Positions 1-7,123 of a stretch of DNA of 7,633 bases are shown in pieces. The stretch is from Bacteroidales bacterium. GTDB taxonomy: Bacteria; Bacteroidota; Bacteroidia; Bacteroidales; P3. The notes beneath the pieces were generated by a model. It made no database searches, was not told the DNA's origin, and worked only from the letters and a program-made list of their open reading frames with translations. Every line of letters starts with the position of its first letter. Position 1 is the first letter of the stretch. The stretch covers positions 1-7,633 of the forward strand of contig JAITVC010000268.1 of NCBI GenBank assembly GCA_031286005.1, written 5' to 3'. Made by a program: the position numbers and the translations under genes.

Positions 1-642
1 GAAGTCCTTCCGGCGTTGAAAAAGAAGTATGCCGACTACGTTTTGCTCGGCCAACAAGAGGATGGCAGCCTCAAAAAGATTACGAAAAGTGCTATCTCTG
101 AGCCTATTTTGGATGCCGACAAACGTCGGGATATGCTCTTTCGAGGCATCGTGGACACGAGCCTTTCGGCCGCCAATCACTTCAATTCCGAAGTGGTAGA
201 GGCCTCGCGGAAGCTCAAAATTTTGTTCGACACCTACGGAAATTTGGCTGCAAAGCCATCGAACGAAGAAACTTCGGCCATCACAAACCTCTTGCAAGAG
301 CTTAAAGGCGTGTATTTTGGCAGCGCCAAACTCGTAGGCGTGGAAGAGTGGATACCGCAACTGGAAGAAGCCAACAAGGCGTATGATGAATTGATGAAAG
401 ACCGTTACCGGGAAACGTCCACGCAAGACAGCAACGTGCTGAAACAAGTGCGCCAACAGGTGGATACCGCTTATCGCGAAATCACGGAACTCATCGAGGC
501 GATGTACCTCGTGCAGCCCGACGATGTTTTTGCCAACGACATGATGGTGGCCTTCAACCCCATCATCGAGCGGTTTAACAACATTCTTGCACAACGCAAA
601 GGCATCGCTGCCGCGGCGAAGAAGAAAGAGGAGACGGAATAA
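1..642 (+). CDS. DUF6261-like protein, 5' end cut off by window edge
   Basis: The frame is open from base 1, so the gene starts upstream of the window; the TTG at 16 is an internal codon, not a convincing start. The 213 visible codons end at TAA 640-642. The protein is soluble, charged and probably mostly helical, with no membrane segment. Its central block, including LFRGIVDT, a conserved-looking DTYGN and NEETSAITNLLQEL, matches my memory of DUF6261, a Bacteroidota family of unknown function usually about 220-260 residues long, so only a short N-terminal piece is probably missing. The C-terminus ends in an Ala/Lys/Glu-rich low-complexity tail. No catalytic motif is recognisable and I assign no function. 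A long palindrome follows 3 bases after the stop. By eye the coding sequence looks slightly richer in G+C than the nqr genes, which I did not quantify. The family assignment rests on recall of motifs. Confidence 0.75.
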   Translation, partial: EVLPALKKKYADYVLLGQQEDGSLKKITKSAISEPILDADKRRDMLFRGIVDTSLSAANHFNSEVVEASRKLKILFDTYGNLAAKPSNEETSAITNLLQELKGVYFGSAKLVGVEEWIPQLEEANKAYDELMKDRYRETSTQDSNVLKQVRQQVDTAYREITELIEAMYLVQPDDVFANDMMVAFNPIIERFNNILAQRKGIAAAAKKKEETE

Positions 643-644
643 TC

Positions 645-711
645 ATTGTATGGGCGCGATTGGCTTTGCCGAGCTCGCACTTCGTACTTCGGTTAATCGC
701 GCCCATACAAT
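645..711. repeat. Long imperfect palindrome (probable dispersed REP/MITE-like repeat)
   Basis: The arms 645-661 and 695-711 are perfect 17-bp reverse complements (attgtatgggcgcgatt and its complement). The 33-base centre can fold further: 668-672 can pair with 689-693 if one G-T pair is allowed. The centre also contains the self-complementary octamer cgagctcg (670-677) and a direct repeat of acttcg (679-684 and 686-691). No T-run follows on either side, so it is not a classical intrinsic terminator, although a transcript from the upstream gene would form a strong hairpin here. The G+C-rich arms contrast with the A/T-rich DNA after it. This form suits a short palindromic interspersed repeat, but only one copy is in the window, so that class is an inference. 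Confidence 0.7.
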
Positions 712-740
712 AACGATTAAAAATATATACAATTCAATTA

Positions 741-756
741 TTTTTTGTATCTTTGC
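741..756 (+). promoter_or_regulatory. Promoter of the M3 peptidase gene (Bacteroidota -7 box)
   Basis: TATCTTTGC at 748-756 is a perfect match to the Bacteroidota sigma-ABfr -7 consensus TAnnTTTGY. It is preceded by a T-run ending in TTTG that is too close to serve as the -33 box. No TTTG lies about 19-21 bases upstream (725-728 reads ATAT), so the -33 part is weak or absent. The start of transcription would fall near 762-764, giving a leader of about 15 bases before the ATG at 777. The same 17 bases (741-757) recur before nqrA at 2920-2936. Confidence 0.75.
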
Positions 757-776
757 AGTCTATAAATCACAAAACC

Positions 777-2882
777 ATGAAAAAGTTAACAATTCTTACC
801 ATTGCCATCATGACTATTATGAGCGCATGCAACAACAATTCTAAAAATCCGTTTTTTGCGGAACAATGGGACACTCCTTATGGTGTTCAACCCTTTTCTC
901 AAATCAAATTTGAACATTACCGACCGGCTTTCGACGAAGGTATGAAACGCCACAAAGCCGAAATTGAGGCCATCGTGAACAATGCCGATGAGCCTACGTT
1001 TGAAAACACTATCGTGGCGTTTGACGCTTCGGGATTATTCCTCGAACGTGTTGCTATGACATTCTTTGCGTTGATAAGCTCTGACCGCACGGATAGCTTG
1101 TTGGCGCTTGAAGCGGAAATTGCGCCTGCGCTATCTAAACATAGCGACGAAATTGCGATGAGCCCGAAGTTGTTCAATCGAATTAAAGCCGTTTACGACA
1201 ACAAGGAAAGCCTTAACTTGCAAGGTGAAGATGCTATGTTGCTCGAAAAAATCTACAAGAACTTTGTTCGTGGTGGCGCCAATCTGGACGAACAAGCGAA
1301 AGCCGATTTAATGAAAATCAACGAAGAATTGTCGCTGTTGAGCACAGAATACTCAAAGAATGCACAAAACGACAACAACGCCTTCCGCTTGACGGTGGAC
1401 AAAGAAGCTGATTTGGCCGGACTTCCGGAAGGTTCTATCGCAGCGGCGGCAGAATTAGCCAAAACAGAAGGCCAAGAAGGCAAATGGCTGTTTACGCTCG
1501 ACCAACCGAGCCGTGTGCCCTTTTTGACGTATGCCGACAATCGTGATTTGCGCCAAAAAATGTTTGAGGGTTATGCCAACAAAGGTAATAATAACGATGC
1601 TAACGACAATAAAAAGATAGCTGCCAAAATTGCTTCACTCGAATTGAAAAAAGCAAAAATCTTTGGCTTTGAAACTGCAGCCGGTTTTATTTTGGACGAC
1701 CGTATGGCTAAAACACCGGAAGCCGTGAAAACATTCTTGGATGGTTTGTGGGCGCCTACACAAATCGTAACCGATAAAGAAGCGAAAGAATTGCAAGCCA
1801 TGATTGATGCCGAAAAAGGCGGATTTAAACTTGCACCTTGGGATTGGTGGTATTATGCCGAAAAAGTGAAGAAATCGAAATACAATTTCGATGAAACCGA
1901 ATTTAGCGAATATTTGCAATTGGAAAATGTAGTGAAAGGCTGTTTTGATTTAACAACCAAACTTTGGGGCTTGCAATACGAGGAGCGTTTCGACATTCCG
2001 AGATTCAACAACGACGAAAACAAAGCCTATATAGTGAAAGATGCCGACGGCACAGAGTTGGCTGTTTTCATTGCCGATTATCATCCGCGTGCGAGCAAAC
2101 GCCAAGGCGCATGGATGACAAATCTTCGTGAGCAATCGGGCTATTCGGATAATAATGTGATGCCGATTGTGATTAACGTGTGTAATTTTACGCCTCCGAC
2201 AGGTGGCAAACCGGCCTTGTTGTCGATTGACGAAACGGAAACGTTGTTTCACGAATTCGGACATGCCTTGCACGGCATGTTGAGCAAATGCAAATACCGC
2301 AGTTTGGCCGGAACCAATGTGAAGCGCGACTTTGTAGAACTTCCTTCGCAAGTTATGGAGAATTGGGCGCTCAATCCCGAAGTGCTGAAAACGTATGCCA
2401 AGCATTATGAGACCGGCGAAATCGTTCCGGATACGTTAATTGAGAAAATGGAACGTGCAAGCAAATTCAATCAAGGCTTTGCAACAACGGAATTTTTAGC
2501 TGCTGCTTTGCTGGATTATTATTGGTACACCTTGACCGACGAGGCCGAACAAAACACTGCCGAATTTGAAAAAGAAGCGATGGGAAAAATTAAGTTGACC
2601 GACAAAATCATTCCGAGATACCGCTCGACTTATTTCACCCATATCTTTGGCGGCGGCTATGCCATGGGGTATTACAGTTATATTTGGGCCGAAGTGTTGG
2701 ATGCAGATGCTTTTGAGGCTTTTGTTGAAACCGGCGATATTTACAACCAGGACGTGGCCAAACGTTTCCGTGAAACGGTGCTTTCCAAAGGTGGAACAGT
2801 GGATCCGATGGAGTTGTATAAGCAATTTCGAGGTCAAGAACCTAATCCGGAAGCGTTGTTAAGGAACCGTGGATTGAAATAA
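777..2882 (+). CDS. dcp: M3-family zinc peptidase lipoprotein (peptidyl-dipeptidase Dcp type)
   Basis: This 701-residue protein belongs to peptidase family M3, whose Dcp branch removes dipeptides from the C-termini of peptides. The zinc site is complete: HEFGH has H492, catalytic E493 and H496, and the third ligand is E521 in DFVELPSQ, 29 residues after H492 as in Dcp and thimet oligopeptidase. The substrate-binding loop HIFGGGYAMGYYSYIWAEV begins at H622 and holds Y628, Y632 and Y635. Residues 1-17 are a signal peptide ending in a lipobox (MSAC, Cys18). No acidic surface-export signal follows the Cys (NNNSKN), so I infer a periplasm-facing lipoprotein rather than a surface one. ATG 777 is preferred over the in-frame TTG at 753, which lies inside the promoter and would spoil the signal peptide. 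The gene appears monocistronic, with its own promoter and terminator. Dcp versus oligopeptidase A specificity cannot be settled from motifs alone, so the symbol is by family. Confidence 0.93.
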   Translation: MKKLTILTIAIMTIMSACNNNSKNPFFAEQWDTPYGVQPFSQIKFEHYRPAFDEGMKRHKAEIEAIVNNADEPTFENTIVAFDASGLFLERVAMTFFALISSDRTDSLLALEAEIAPALSKHSDEIAMSPKLFNRIKAVYDNKESLNLQGEDAMLLEKIYKNFVRGGANLDEQAKADLMKINEELSLLSTEYSKNAQNDNNAFRLTVDKEADLAGLPEGSIAAAAELAKTEGQEGKWLFTLDQPSRVPFLTYADNRDLRQKMFEGYANKGNNNDANDNKKIAAKIASLELKKAKIFGFETAAGFILDDRMAKTPEAVKTFLDGLWAPTQIVTDKEAKELQAMIDAEKGGFKLAPWDWWYYAEKVKKSKYNFDETEFSEYLQLENVVKGCFDLTTKLWGLQYEERFDIPRFNNDENKAYIVKDADGTELAVFIADYHPRASKRQGAWMTNLREQSGYSDNNVMPIVINVCNFTPPTGGKPALLSIDETETLFHEFGHALHGMLSKCKYRSLAGTNVKRDFVELPSQVMENWALNPEVLKTYAKHYETGEIVPDTLIEKMERASKFNQGFATTEFLAAALLDYYWYTLTDEAEQNTAEFEKEAMGKIKLTDKIIPRYRSTYFTHIFGGGYAMGYYSYIWAEVLDADAFEAFVETGDIYNQDVAKRFRETVLSKGGTVDPMELYKQFRGQEPNPEALLRNRGLK

Positions 2883-2887
2883 AAAAT

Positions 2888-2925
2888 AAAAAAAATCGAA
2901 ATGTTTGTGTTTCGATTTTTTTTTT
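2888..2925 (+). terminator. Intrinsic terminator of the M3 peptidase gene
   Basis: A 14-bp perfect stem pairs 2888-2901 (eight A, then tcgaaa) with 2910-2923 around an 8-base loop (tgtttgtg, 2902-2909). It is followed by the rest of a ten-base T-run ending at 2925. The only G-C pairs are the two in the middle, but the A-run and T-run layout is typical of terminators in A/T-rich genomes and could work on both strands. It starts 5 bases after the peptidase stop codon and overlaps the nqr promoter. Confidence 0.8.
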
Positions 2926-2935
2926 GTATCTTTGC
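2904..2935 (+). promoter_or_regulatory. Promoter of the nqr operon (Bacteroidota type, -33 and -7 boxes)
   Basis: TATCTTTGC at 2927-2935 is a perfect TAnnTTTGY -7 box, and TTTG at 2904-2907 lies 19 bases upstream, the spacing expected for the -33 box of the main Bacteroidota sigma factor. Transcription should start near 2941-2943, leaving a leader of about 25 bases before the nqrA ATG at 2966. No Shine-Dalgarno sequence is seen; the leader is A/T-rich, as is usual in this phylum. The -33 box sits in the loop of the preceding terminator hairpin. Confidence 0.8.
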
Positions 2936-2965
2936 AACTTTATTTCATAACGAACATATATAACC

Positions 2966-4324
2966 ATGTCAAAAGAAATACGTTTAAAACGAGGGTTTAC
3001 TATCCGTATCGAAGGCGAAGCGGATAAATCGTTAATGGCGTCCTTGGTTCAAGTGGAGTCGTATGCGGTTAAACCGACCGATTTCTATGGAATGCGACCG
3101 AAACTTTTGGTAGAAGAAGGTGCAGCGGTCAAAGCCGGAACGCCTCTATTTTACGATAAAGCTGACGAACGCATTAAAATTACGTCTCCGGTTAGCGGTG
3201 TGATTTCAGCAATTGTTCGCGGCGAGAAGCGGGTCATAGAAGAAATCCGGATTATGCCCGACGAACAAATTCAATACATAGATTTCGGGAAAGCAGTACC
3301 GGCCGAACTGTCTAAGCAACAAGTTACCTCAAAATTATTGGAAAGCGGGTTGTGGGCGATGATCCGTCAACGTCCGTACAACGTTGTGGCCAATCCTGAT
3401 GACCAACCAAAAATGGTTGTTATTTCAGCTTTTGACACAGCTCCGATGGGAGCCGATTACGATTTTGCTGCGCATGGATGCAAACAGAATTTTCAAGCTG
3501 GAGTGGATGCATTGGGCAAATTAACCGATGGCAAAGTGCATTTGAATGTACACGAGAATTTAAATCATGAAGATGTGTTTTTATCCACAAAAAATGTGGA
3601 GATAAATACTTTTTCGGGAAAACATCCGGCTGGAAATGTCGGTGTGCAAATTCATCACATTGATCCGATAAATAAAGGCGAAGTGGTTTGGTTTGTGAAT
3701 CCGCAGGATGTAATTATCATTGGCCGTTTGTTTACGGAAGGCCATCTGGATGCCACGAAAATCGTGGCTTTGGCGGGTTCTGAACTCAAACGCACGGGGT
3801 ATCACAAAATCATTGCAGGAGCAAGCATCAAATCGTTGGTTGAAGAGAATTTGATTGACGCGGCACATCCTCGTTTCATTACAGGAAACGTCCTTACCGG
3901 AAAGAAAATTGCACAAGACGGTTATTTGGGTTTCTACGATCATTTGATTAGCGTTATTCCCGAAGGAGATTCTTATGAATTTGCAGGTTGGGCTATGCCG
4001 GGATTCCGTAAATTCAGTTTTTGGCGTTCGTTCTTTTCATGGATGATGCCGGACAAAAAATATGTGTTGGACACCAATTATCATGGCGGACATCGTGCGT
4101 TGATTTTTACAGGTCAATACGAGAAAGTTCTGCCGATGGATATTTATCCAATGCAACTTATCAAGGCTTGTATAACAGAAGATATAGAGGCTATGGAAGC
4201 GCTTGGTATTTATGAAGTGGATTCGGAAGATTTTGCGTTGTGTGAATATATAGATCCGTCTAAAACGGAGATACAGTCCATTATTCGCAAAAGTATGGAT
4301 TTAGTTAAACAAGAAATGTCTTAA
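2966..4324 (+). CDS. nqrA: Na+-translocating NADH:quinone reductase subunit A
   Basis: This 452-residue protein is close to the usual NqrA length (about 446-450). NqrA is the peripheral cytoplasmic subunit of Na+-NQR. It carries no redox cofactor of its own, has an RnfC-like fold, and has been linked to quinone binding by labelling studies. Visible family features are the N-terminal RLKRGFTIRIEGE stretch (6-18), the Rnf-like barrel DFYGMRPKLLVEEG (39-52) with SPVSGVI (74-80), FDTAPMGADYDF (156-167), FSGKHPAGNVGVQIH (216-230), GSELKRTGYHKIIAGASI (271-288), HGGHRALIFTGQYEKVLPMD (373-392) and the C-terminal CEYIDPSK (426-433). No signal peptide or membrane segment is present. It is the first gene of the operon, directly behind its promoter, and nqrB follows after 36 bases. 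The gene order and NqrA itself separate this from the related Rnf complex. Confidence 0.96.
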   Translation: MSKEIRLKRGFTIRIEGEADKSLMASLVQVESYAVKPTDFYGMRPKLLVEEGAAVKAGTPLFYDKADERIKITSPVSGVISAIVRGEKRVIEEIRIMPDEQIQYIDFGKAVPAELSKQQVTSKLLESGLWAMIRQRPYNVVANPDDQPKMVVISAFDTAPMGADYDFAAHGCKQNFQAGVDALGKLTDGKVHLNVHENLNHEDVFLSTKNVEINTFSGKHPAGNVGVQIHHIDPINKGEVVWFVNPQDVIIIGRLFTEGHLDATKIVALAGSELKRTGYHKIIAGASIKSLVEENLIDAAHPRFITGNVLTGKKIAQDGYLGFYDHLISVIPEGDSYEFAGWAMPGFRKFSFWRSFFSWMMPDKKYVLDTNYHGGHRALIFTGQYEKVLPMDIYPMQLIKACITEDIEAMEALGIYEVDSEDFALCEYIDPSKTEIQSIIRKSMDLVKQEMS

Positions 4325-4360
4325 TTCATTTTTGGCAAAAGATGAAATAATAAAAAAGTT

Positions 4361-5506
4361 ATGCTCAGAAAATTTATAGATCAAATCAAACCTAAGTTTG
4401 CAAAAGGCGAGAAGTTCCACTTTTTGCATTCTACTTTTGAAGCGTTTGAAACATTTTTATATGTGCCGAACAAGGTAACCTCAGCCGGAGCGCATATTCG
4501 AGACAATATTGATACCAAACGTGCCATATCCATGGTAATCGTTGCGCTTATTCCAGCATTATTGTTTGGTATTTATAATGTAGGGTATCAACATTTCTTA
4601 TCGTTAGGCGAAACGGTAGACTTTTGGCAAACGGTTATTTACGGTTTGTGGCAAGTTATTCCAATTGTGGTTGTGTCTTATGTAACGGGTTTGGGCATTG
4701 AATTTGCAGTGGCTCAAATGCGTGGTCATGAAGTAAACGAGGGATTTTTAGTAACCGGAATGATAATCCCGCTGCTTTGTCCGCCCGATGTACCGCTTTG
4801 GATGGTGGCCATTGCAACCGCTTTTGCTGTGATTATCGGTAAAGAAGTGTTTGGCGGAACAGGCATGAATGTGTGGAATCCTGCGTTGGTAGCCCGTGCG
4901 TTTTTGTTTTTTGCATATCCCAGCCAAATGTCGGGCGATAATGTTTGGATTGCCGAAAGAGGTGACGCCATCACAGGAGCAACGCCGTTGGCTAAACTCA
5001 GCACAGGTATTGCCGAAATGGACTTGACGCAAATGTTTTATGGACTTATTCCCGGAAGTATTGGCGAAACATCGAAAATAGCGATTTTGCTTGGTGCAAT
5101 TATATTATTGTGGACAGGAGTGGCGAGTTTCCGTATAATGCTGTCGGTTGTTCTCGGCGGTTTGGCAATGGGCTCCATATTCAATTTGGTTGGTGGAGAA
5201 AATGTGTTAATGAACATTCCGCCTTATCAACATTTATTGATGGGAGGATTTCTGTTTGGTACTATTTTTATGGCAACAGACCCTGTAACAGCCTCGCAAA
5301 CGGGTACCGGGAAATGGCTCTACGGCTTCCTTATTGGCGTAATTGCCGTGCTAATTCGTGTTGTCAATCCGGCTTATCCCGAAGGCATGATGCTGTCGAT
5401 TTTATTCATGAATACATTCGCTCCTTTGATTGACCATTATGTGGTGGAGGCCAATAAAAAACGTCGTCTAAAACGCGCCATGTTAGTGTCGCAACAAACG
5501 CTATAA
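4361..5506 (+). CDS. nqrB: Na+-translocating NADH:quinone reductase subunit B
   Basis: This 381-residue, strongly hydrophobic protein is the main membrane subunit. In the family it holds a covalent FMN and riboflavin and contributes to Na+ translocation and quinone reduction. The FMN threonine is T208 in DAITGATPLA (202-211), which corresponds to T236 of Vibrio cholerae NqrB. Other conserved blocks are SAGAHIRDNIDTKR (41-54) before the first membrane helix (about 55-77), GTGMNVWNPALVARAF (166-181), and FMATDPVTASQTGTGKWLYG (303-322). It is somewhat shorter than the Vibrio protein (about 415 residues), mainly at the N-terminus, which still has a soluble stretch of about 50 residues. The C-terminus ends in a basic segment, NKKRRLKR (365-372), expected to be cytoplasmic. 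ATG 4361 follows an A-rich leader with no clear ribosome-binding site. It lies between nqrA (36-base gap) and nqrC (24-base gap), so co-transcription is expected. Confidence 0.96.
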   Translation: MLRKFIDQIKPKFAKGEKFHFLHSTFEAFETFLYVPNKVTSAGAHIRDNIDTKRAISMVIVALIPALLFGIYNVGYQHFLSLGETVDFWQTVIYGLWQVIPIVVVSYVTGLGIEFAVAQMRGHEVNEGFLVTGMIIPLLCPPDVPLWMVAIATAFAVIIGKEVFGGTGMNVWNPALVARAFLFFAYPSQMSGDNVWIAERGDAITGATPLAKLSTGIAEMDLTQMFYGLIPGSIGETSKIAILLGAIILLWTGVASFRIMLSVVLGGLAMGSIFNLVGGENVLMNIPPYQHLLMGGFLFGTIFMATDPVTASQTGTGKWLYGFLIGVIAVLIRVVNPAYPEGMMLSILFMNTFAPLIDHYVVEANKKRRLKRAMLVSQQTL

Positions 5507-5530
5507 TTTTCCATTTTCAATATCTTAATC

Positions 5531-6433
5531 ATGTTTTCAAATAAATATATCTTCATCTACGCTTCCGTCATGGTTATTGCTGTTGCCGCCGTTTTGTCGG
5601 CCGCTGCCATGCTTTTGCAACCTGCTCAAGAACGGAATGTGAGAATTGAAAAAATACAAAGTATCTTGACTTCCGCAGGTATTGTTTCGACAACAGAAAA
5701 TGCGGAAGATTTGTTCAATCAACATATCATTGCACAGCATTTGATTGACCGTAACGGCAACATCGTCAATGATGGCCGCAATGTGTTTGATTTGGATTTG
5801 AAGCCCGAACTCAAAAAATTGGAGGATCTTGAAGTTGGTAAATCATCCGAAGAACCAGCATTCCCAATTTTCGTCTGTAAAAACGGTAATGATACGATGT
5901 TTATCATTCCTGTGCTTGGCAAAGGTTTGTGGGGTCCGCTTTGGGGTTATGTAACCTTGAAGAACGACTATAATACCGTTGTAGGTGCTGTTTTTGACCA
6001 TAAAGGCGAAACTCCGGGCTTGGGTGCCGAGATTGCTACGGAACTCTTCCGAAAACAATTTGTTGGTAAGAAAATTTTTGATAATAATGACCTATTTGTA
6101 TCGGTGTCTGTGGTCAAAGGAGGCGTTGCGAATAGCAATATTGATCCGGAGTATGGTGTTGATGCTATTTCCGGCGGAACAATTACCAGCAATGGTCTAT
6201 CGGAAATGCTCAAACTTTGTCTTGGAAATTATGTGAATTATTTCGATGTACAGCGTTCAGAATTGCTCAAACAGCAAGAATTTCAATTGGAACAACAACG
6301 TATTCAGGATTCTATTGCTTTGGCAGAGCAAGCTGAGCCTGTTCGTCCGAGACGAGTTAATCCTCCGGTTGAAACAAGTCCTGTTGAATCGACAGAATCA
6401 GTGCCTCAATCTATTGAAGGTACTATTGAATAA
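5531..6433 (+). CDS. nqrC: Na+-translocating NADH:quinone reductase subunit C, with extended C-terminal tail
   Basis: The 300-residue NqrC is a single-pass membrane protein whose outer-face domain carries covalent FMN that relays electrons within Na+-NQR. One membrane helix spans about residues 7-29. The FMN-binding domain shows GKGLWGPLWGYVTL (130-143), GETPGLGAEIATELF (159-173) and the flavin motif DAISGGTITS (211-220), with T217 as the predicted attachment site. The usual motif is SGAT; here the third residue is Gly. The domain ends near residue 240. The remaining 60 or so residues are extra compared with the Vibrio protein (about 257 residues): 241-270 is Gln/Glu-rich and likely helical (KQQEFQLEQQRIQDSIALAE), and 271-300 is Pro/Ser/Glu/Val-rich and probably disordered. 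On family topology the tail would be in the periplasm. No cofactor motif is seen in it. nqrD follows after 42 bases. Confidence 0.95.
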   Translation: MFSNKYIFIYASVMVIAVAAVLSAAAMLLQPAQERNVRIEKIQSILTSAGIVSTTENAEDLFNQHIIAQHLIDRNGNIVNDGRNVFDLDLKPELKKLEDLEVGKSSEEPAFPIFVCKNGNDTMFIIPVLGKGLWGPLWGYVTLKNDYNTVVGAVFDHKGETPGLGAEIATELFRKQFVGKKIFDNNDLFVSVSVVKGGVANSNIDPEYGVDAISGGTITSNGLSEMLKLCLGNYVNYFDVQRSELLKQQEFQLEQQRIQDSIALAEQAEPVRPRRVNPPVETSPVESTESVPQSIEGTIE

Positions 6434-6475
6434 TTAAGTGAAATCCTATAACTTTTAATTTTTTTCTCTAACGAT

Positions 6476-7120
6476 ATGGAAGACAAAAAACAACCTTTAC
6501 TTTCGAAAGCTAATTTGAAATTGCTTTCGGGACCTATGGGCAAAAACAATCCGGTTACCGTGCAAGTGCTTGGGATTTGTTCGGCTTTGGCAGTAACCGT
6601 AAAGCTTGAACCGGCTTTTGTAATGGCCGTTTCAGTAACTGCGGTAGTCGCTTTTTCAAATCTAATCATTTCTCTGTTACGCAGCACTATTCCTCCACGT
6701 ATTCGGATTATTGTGCAGTTGACCATTATTGCAGCTTTGGTGATTTTGGTGGATCAATTCTTGAAAGCATACGTATATGATGTAAGTAAACAATTGTCTG
6801 TGTTTGTGGGATTAATCATTACAAACTGTATCGTTATGGGACGTTTGGAGGCTTTTGCAATGGCTAATAAACCGTGGCAATCCTTTCTTGACGGGGTTGG
6901 TAATGGAGCAGGTTATGGCATGATTTTGATTGTAGTCGCATTTTTCCGCGAATTGTTTGGATCGGGAACGCTTTGGGGGTATCAAATCATCCCACAGGAA
7001 GCTTATGAAGCCGGATATGTAAATAACGGCATGTTTATTTTGCCTCCAATGGCACTGATCATCGTTGGTCTTATTATATGGATTCAACGTTTAAGAAATA
7101 AGGAACTTATCGAAAAATAG
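6476..7120 (+). CDS. nqrD: Na+-translocating NADH:quinone reductase subunit D
   Basis: This 214-residue integral membrane subunit has six expected helices and pairs with NqrE as an inverted-topology twin in the Na+-NQR core. C35 (in [10 protein letters not shown]) and C118 (in [20 protein letters not shown]) are 83 residues apart, the same spacing as C29 and C112 of Vibrio cholerae NqrD. With two NqrE cysteines they hold the intramembrane iron or 2Fe-2S centre. Other family signatures are [20 protein letters not shown] (16-35), a [10 protein letters not shown] turn and [13 protein letters not shown]. Length is close to the usual 208-210, with a slightly longer charged N-terminus (MEDKKQ). The start follows a T-rich 42-base gap without a Shine-Dalgarno sequence; the ATG at 6476 gives a sensible short cytoplasmic N-terminus. 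nqrE begins only 3 bases after the stop, suggesting translational coupling. Confidence 0.96.
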   Translation: MEDKKQPLLSKANLKLLSGPMGKNNPVTVQVLGICSALAVTVKLEPAFVMAVSVTAVVAFSNLIISLLRSTIPPRIRIIVQLTIIAALVILVDQFLKAYVYDVSKQLSVFVGLIITNCIVMGRLEAFAMANKPWQSFLDGVGNGAGYGMILIVVAFFRELFGSGTLWGYQIIPQEAYEAGYVNNGMFILPPMALIIVGLIIWIQRLRNKELIEK

Positions 7121-7123
7121 ACT

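Noticed and set aside
16..18. TTG at 16 as the start of the first gene
   Set aside because: The frame stays open to base 1 and the family is longer than the visible part, so this is an internal Leu codon in a gene cut by the window edge.
753..776. In-frame TTG at 753 as the start of the M3 peptidase
   Set aside because: It lies within the -7 promoter box TATCTTTGC and would put eight polar residues before a clean MKKLTIL signal peptide; ATG 777 fits better.
587..844. 85-codon + strand open frame spanning the end of the first gene, the palindrome and the promoter
   Set aside because: It overlaps two real genes in another frame and runs through the palindrome and promoter; its translation has no protein-like pattern.
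1950..2405. 151-codon open frame on the - strand inside the peptidase gene
   Set aside because: It lies antisense to the conserved HEFGH region, which fully explains the sequence; the translation looks like a reverse-frame shadow and no promoter is seen.
6434..6475. T-rich nqrC-nqrD gap as a terminator or internal promoter
   Set aside because: The T-run at 6459-6465 has no stem before it, and no TAnnTTTG box is present, so the genes are taken as co-transcribed.
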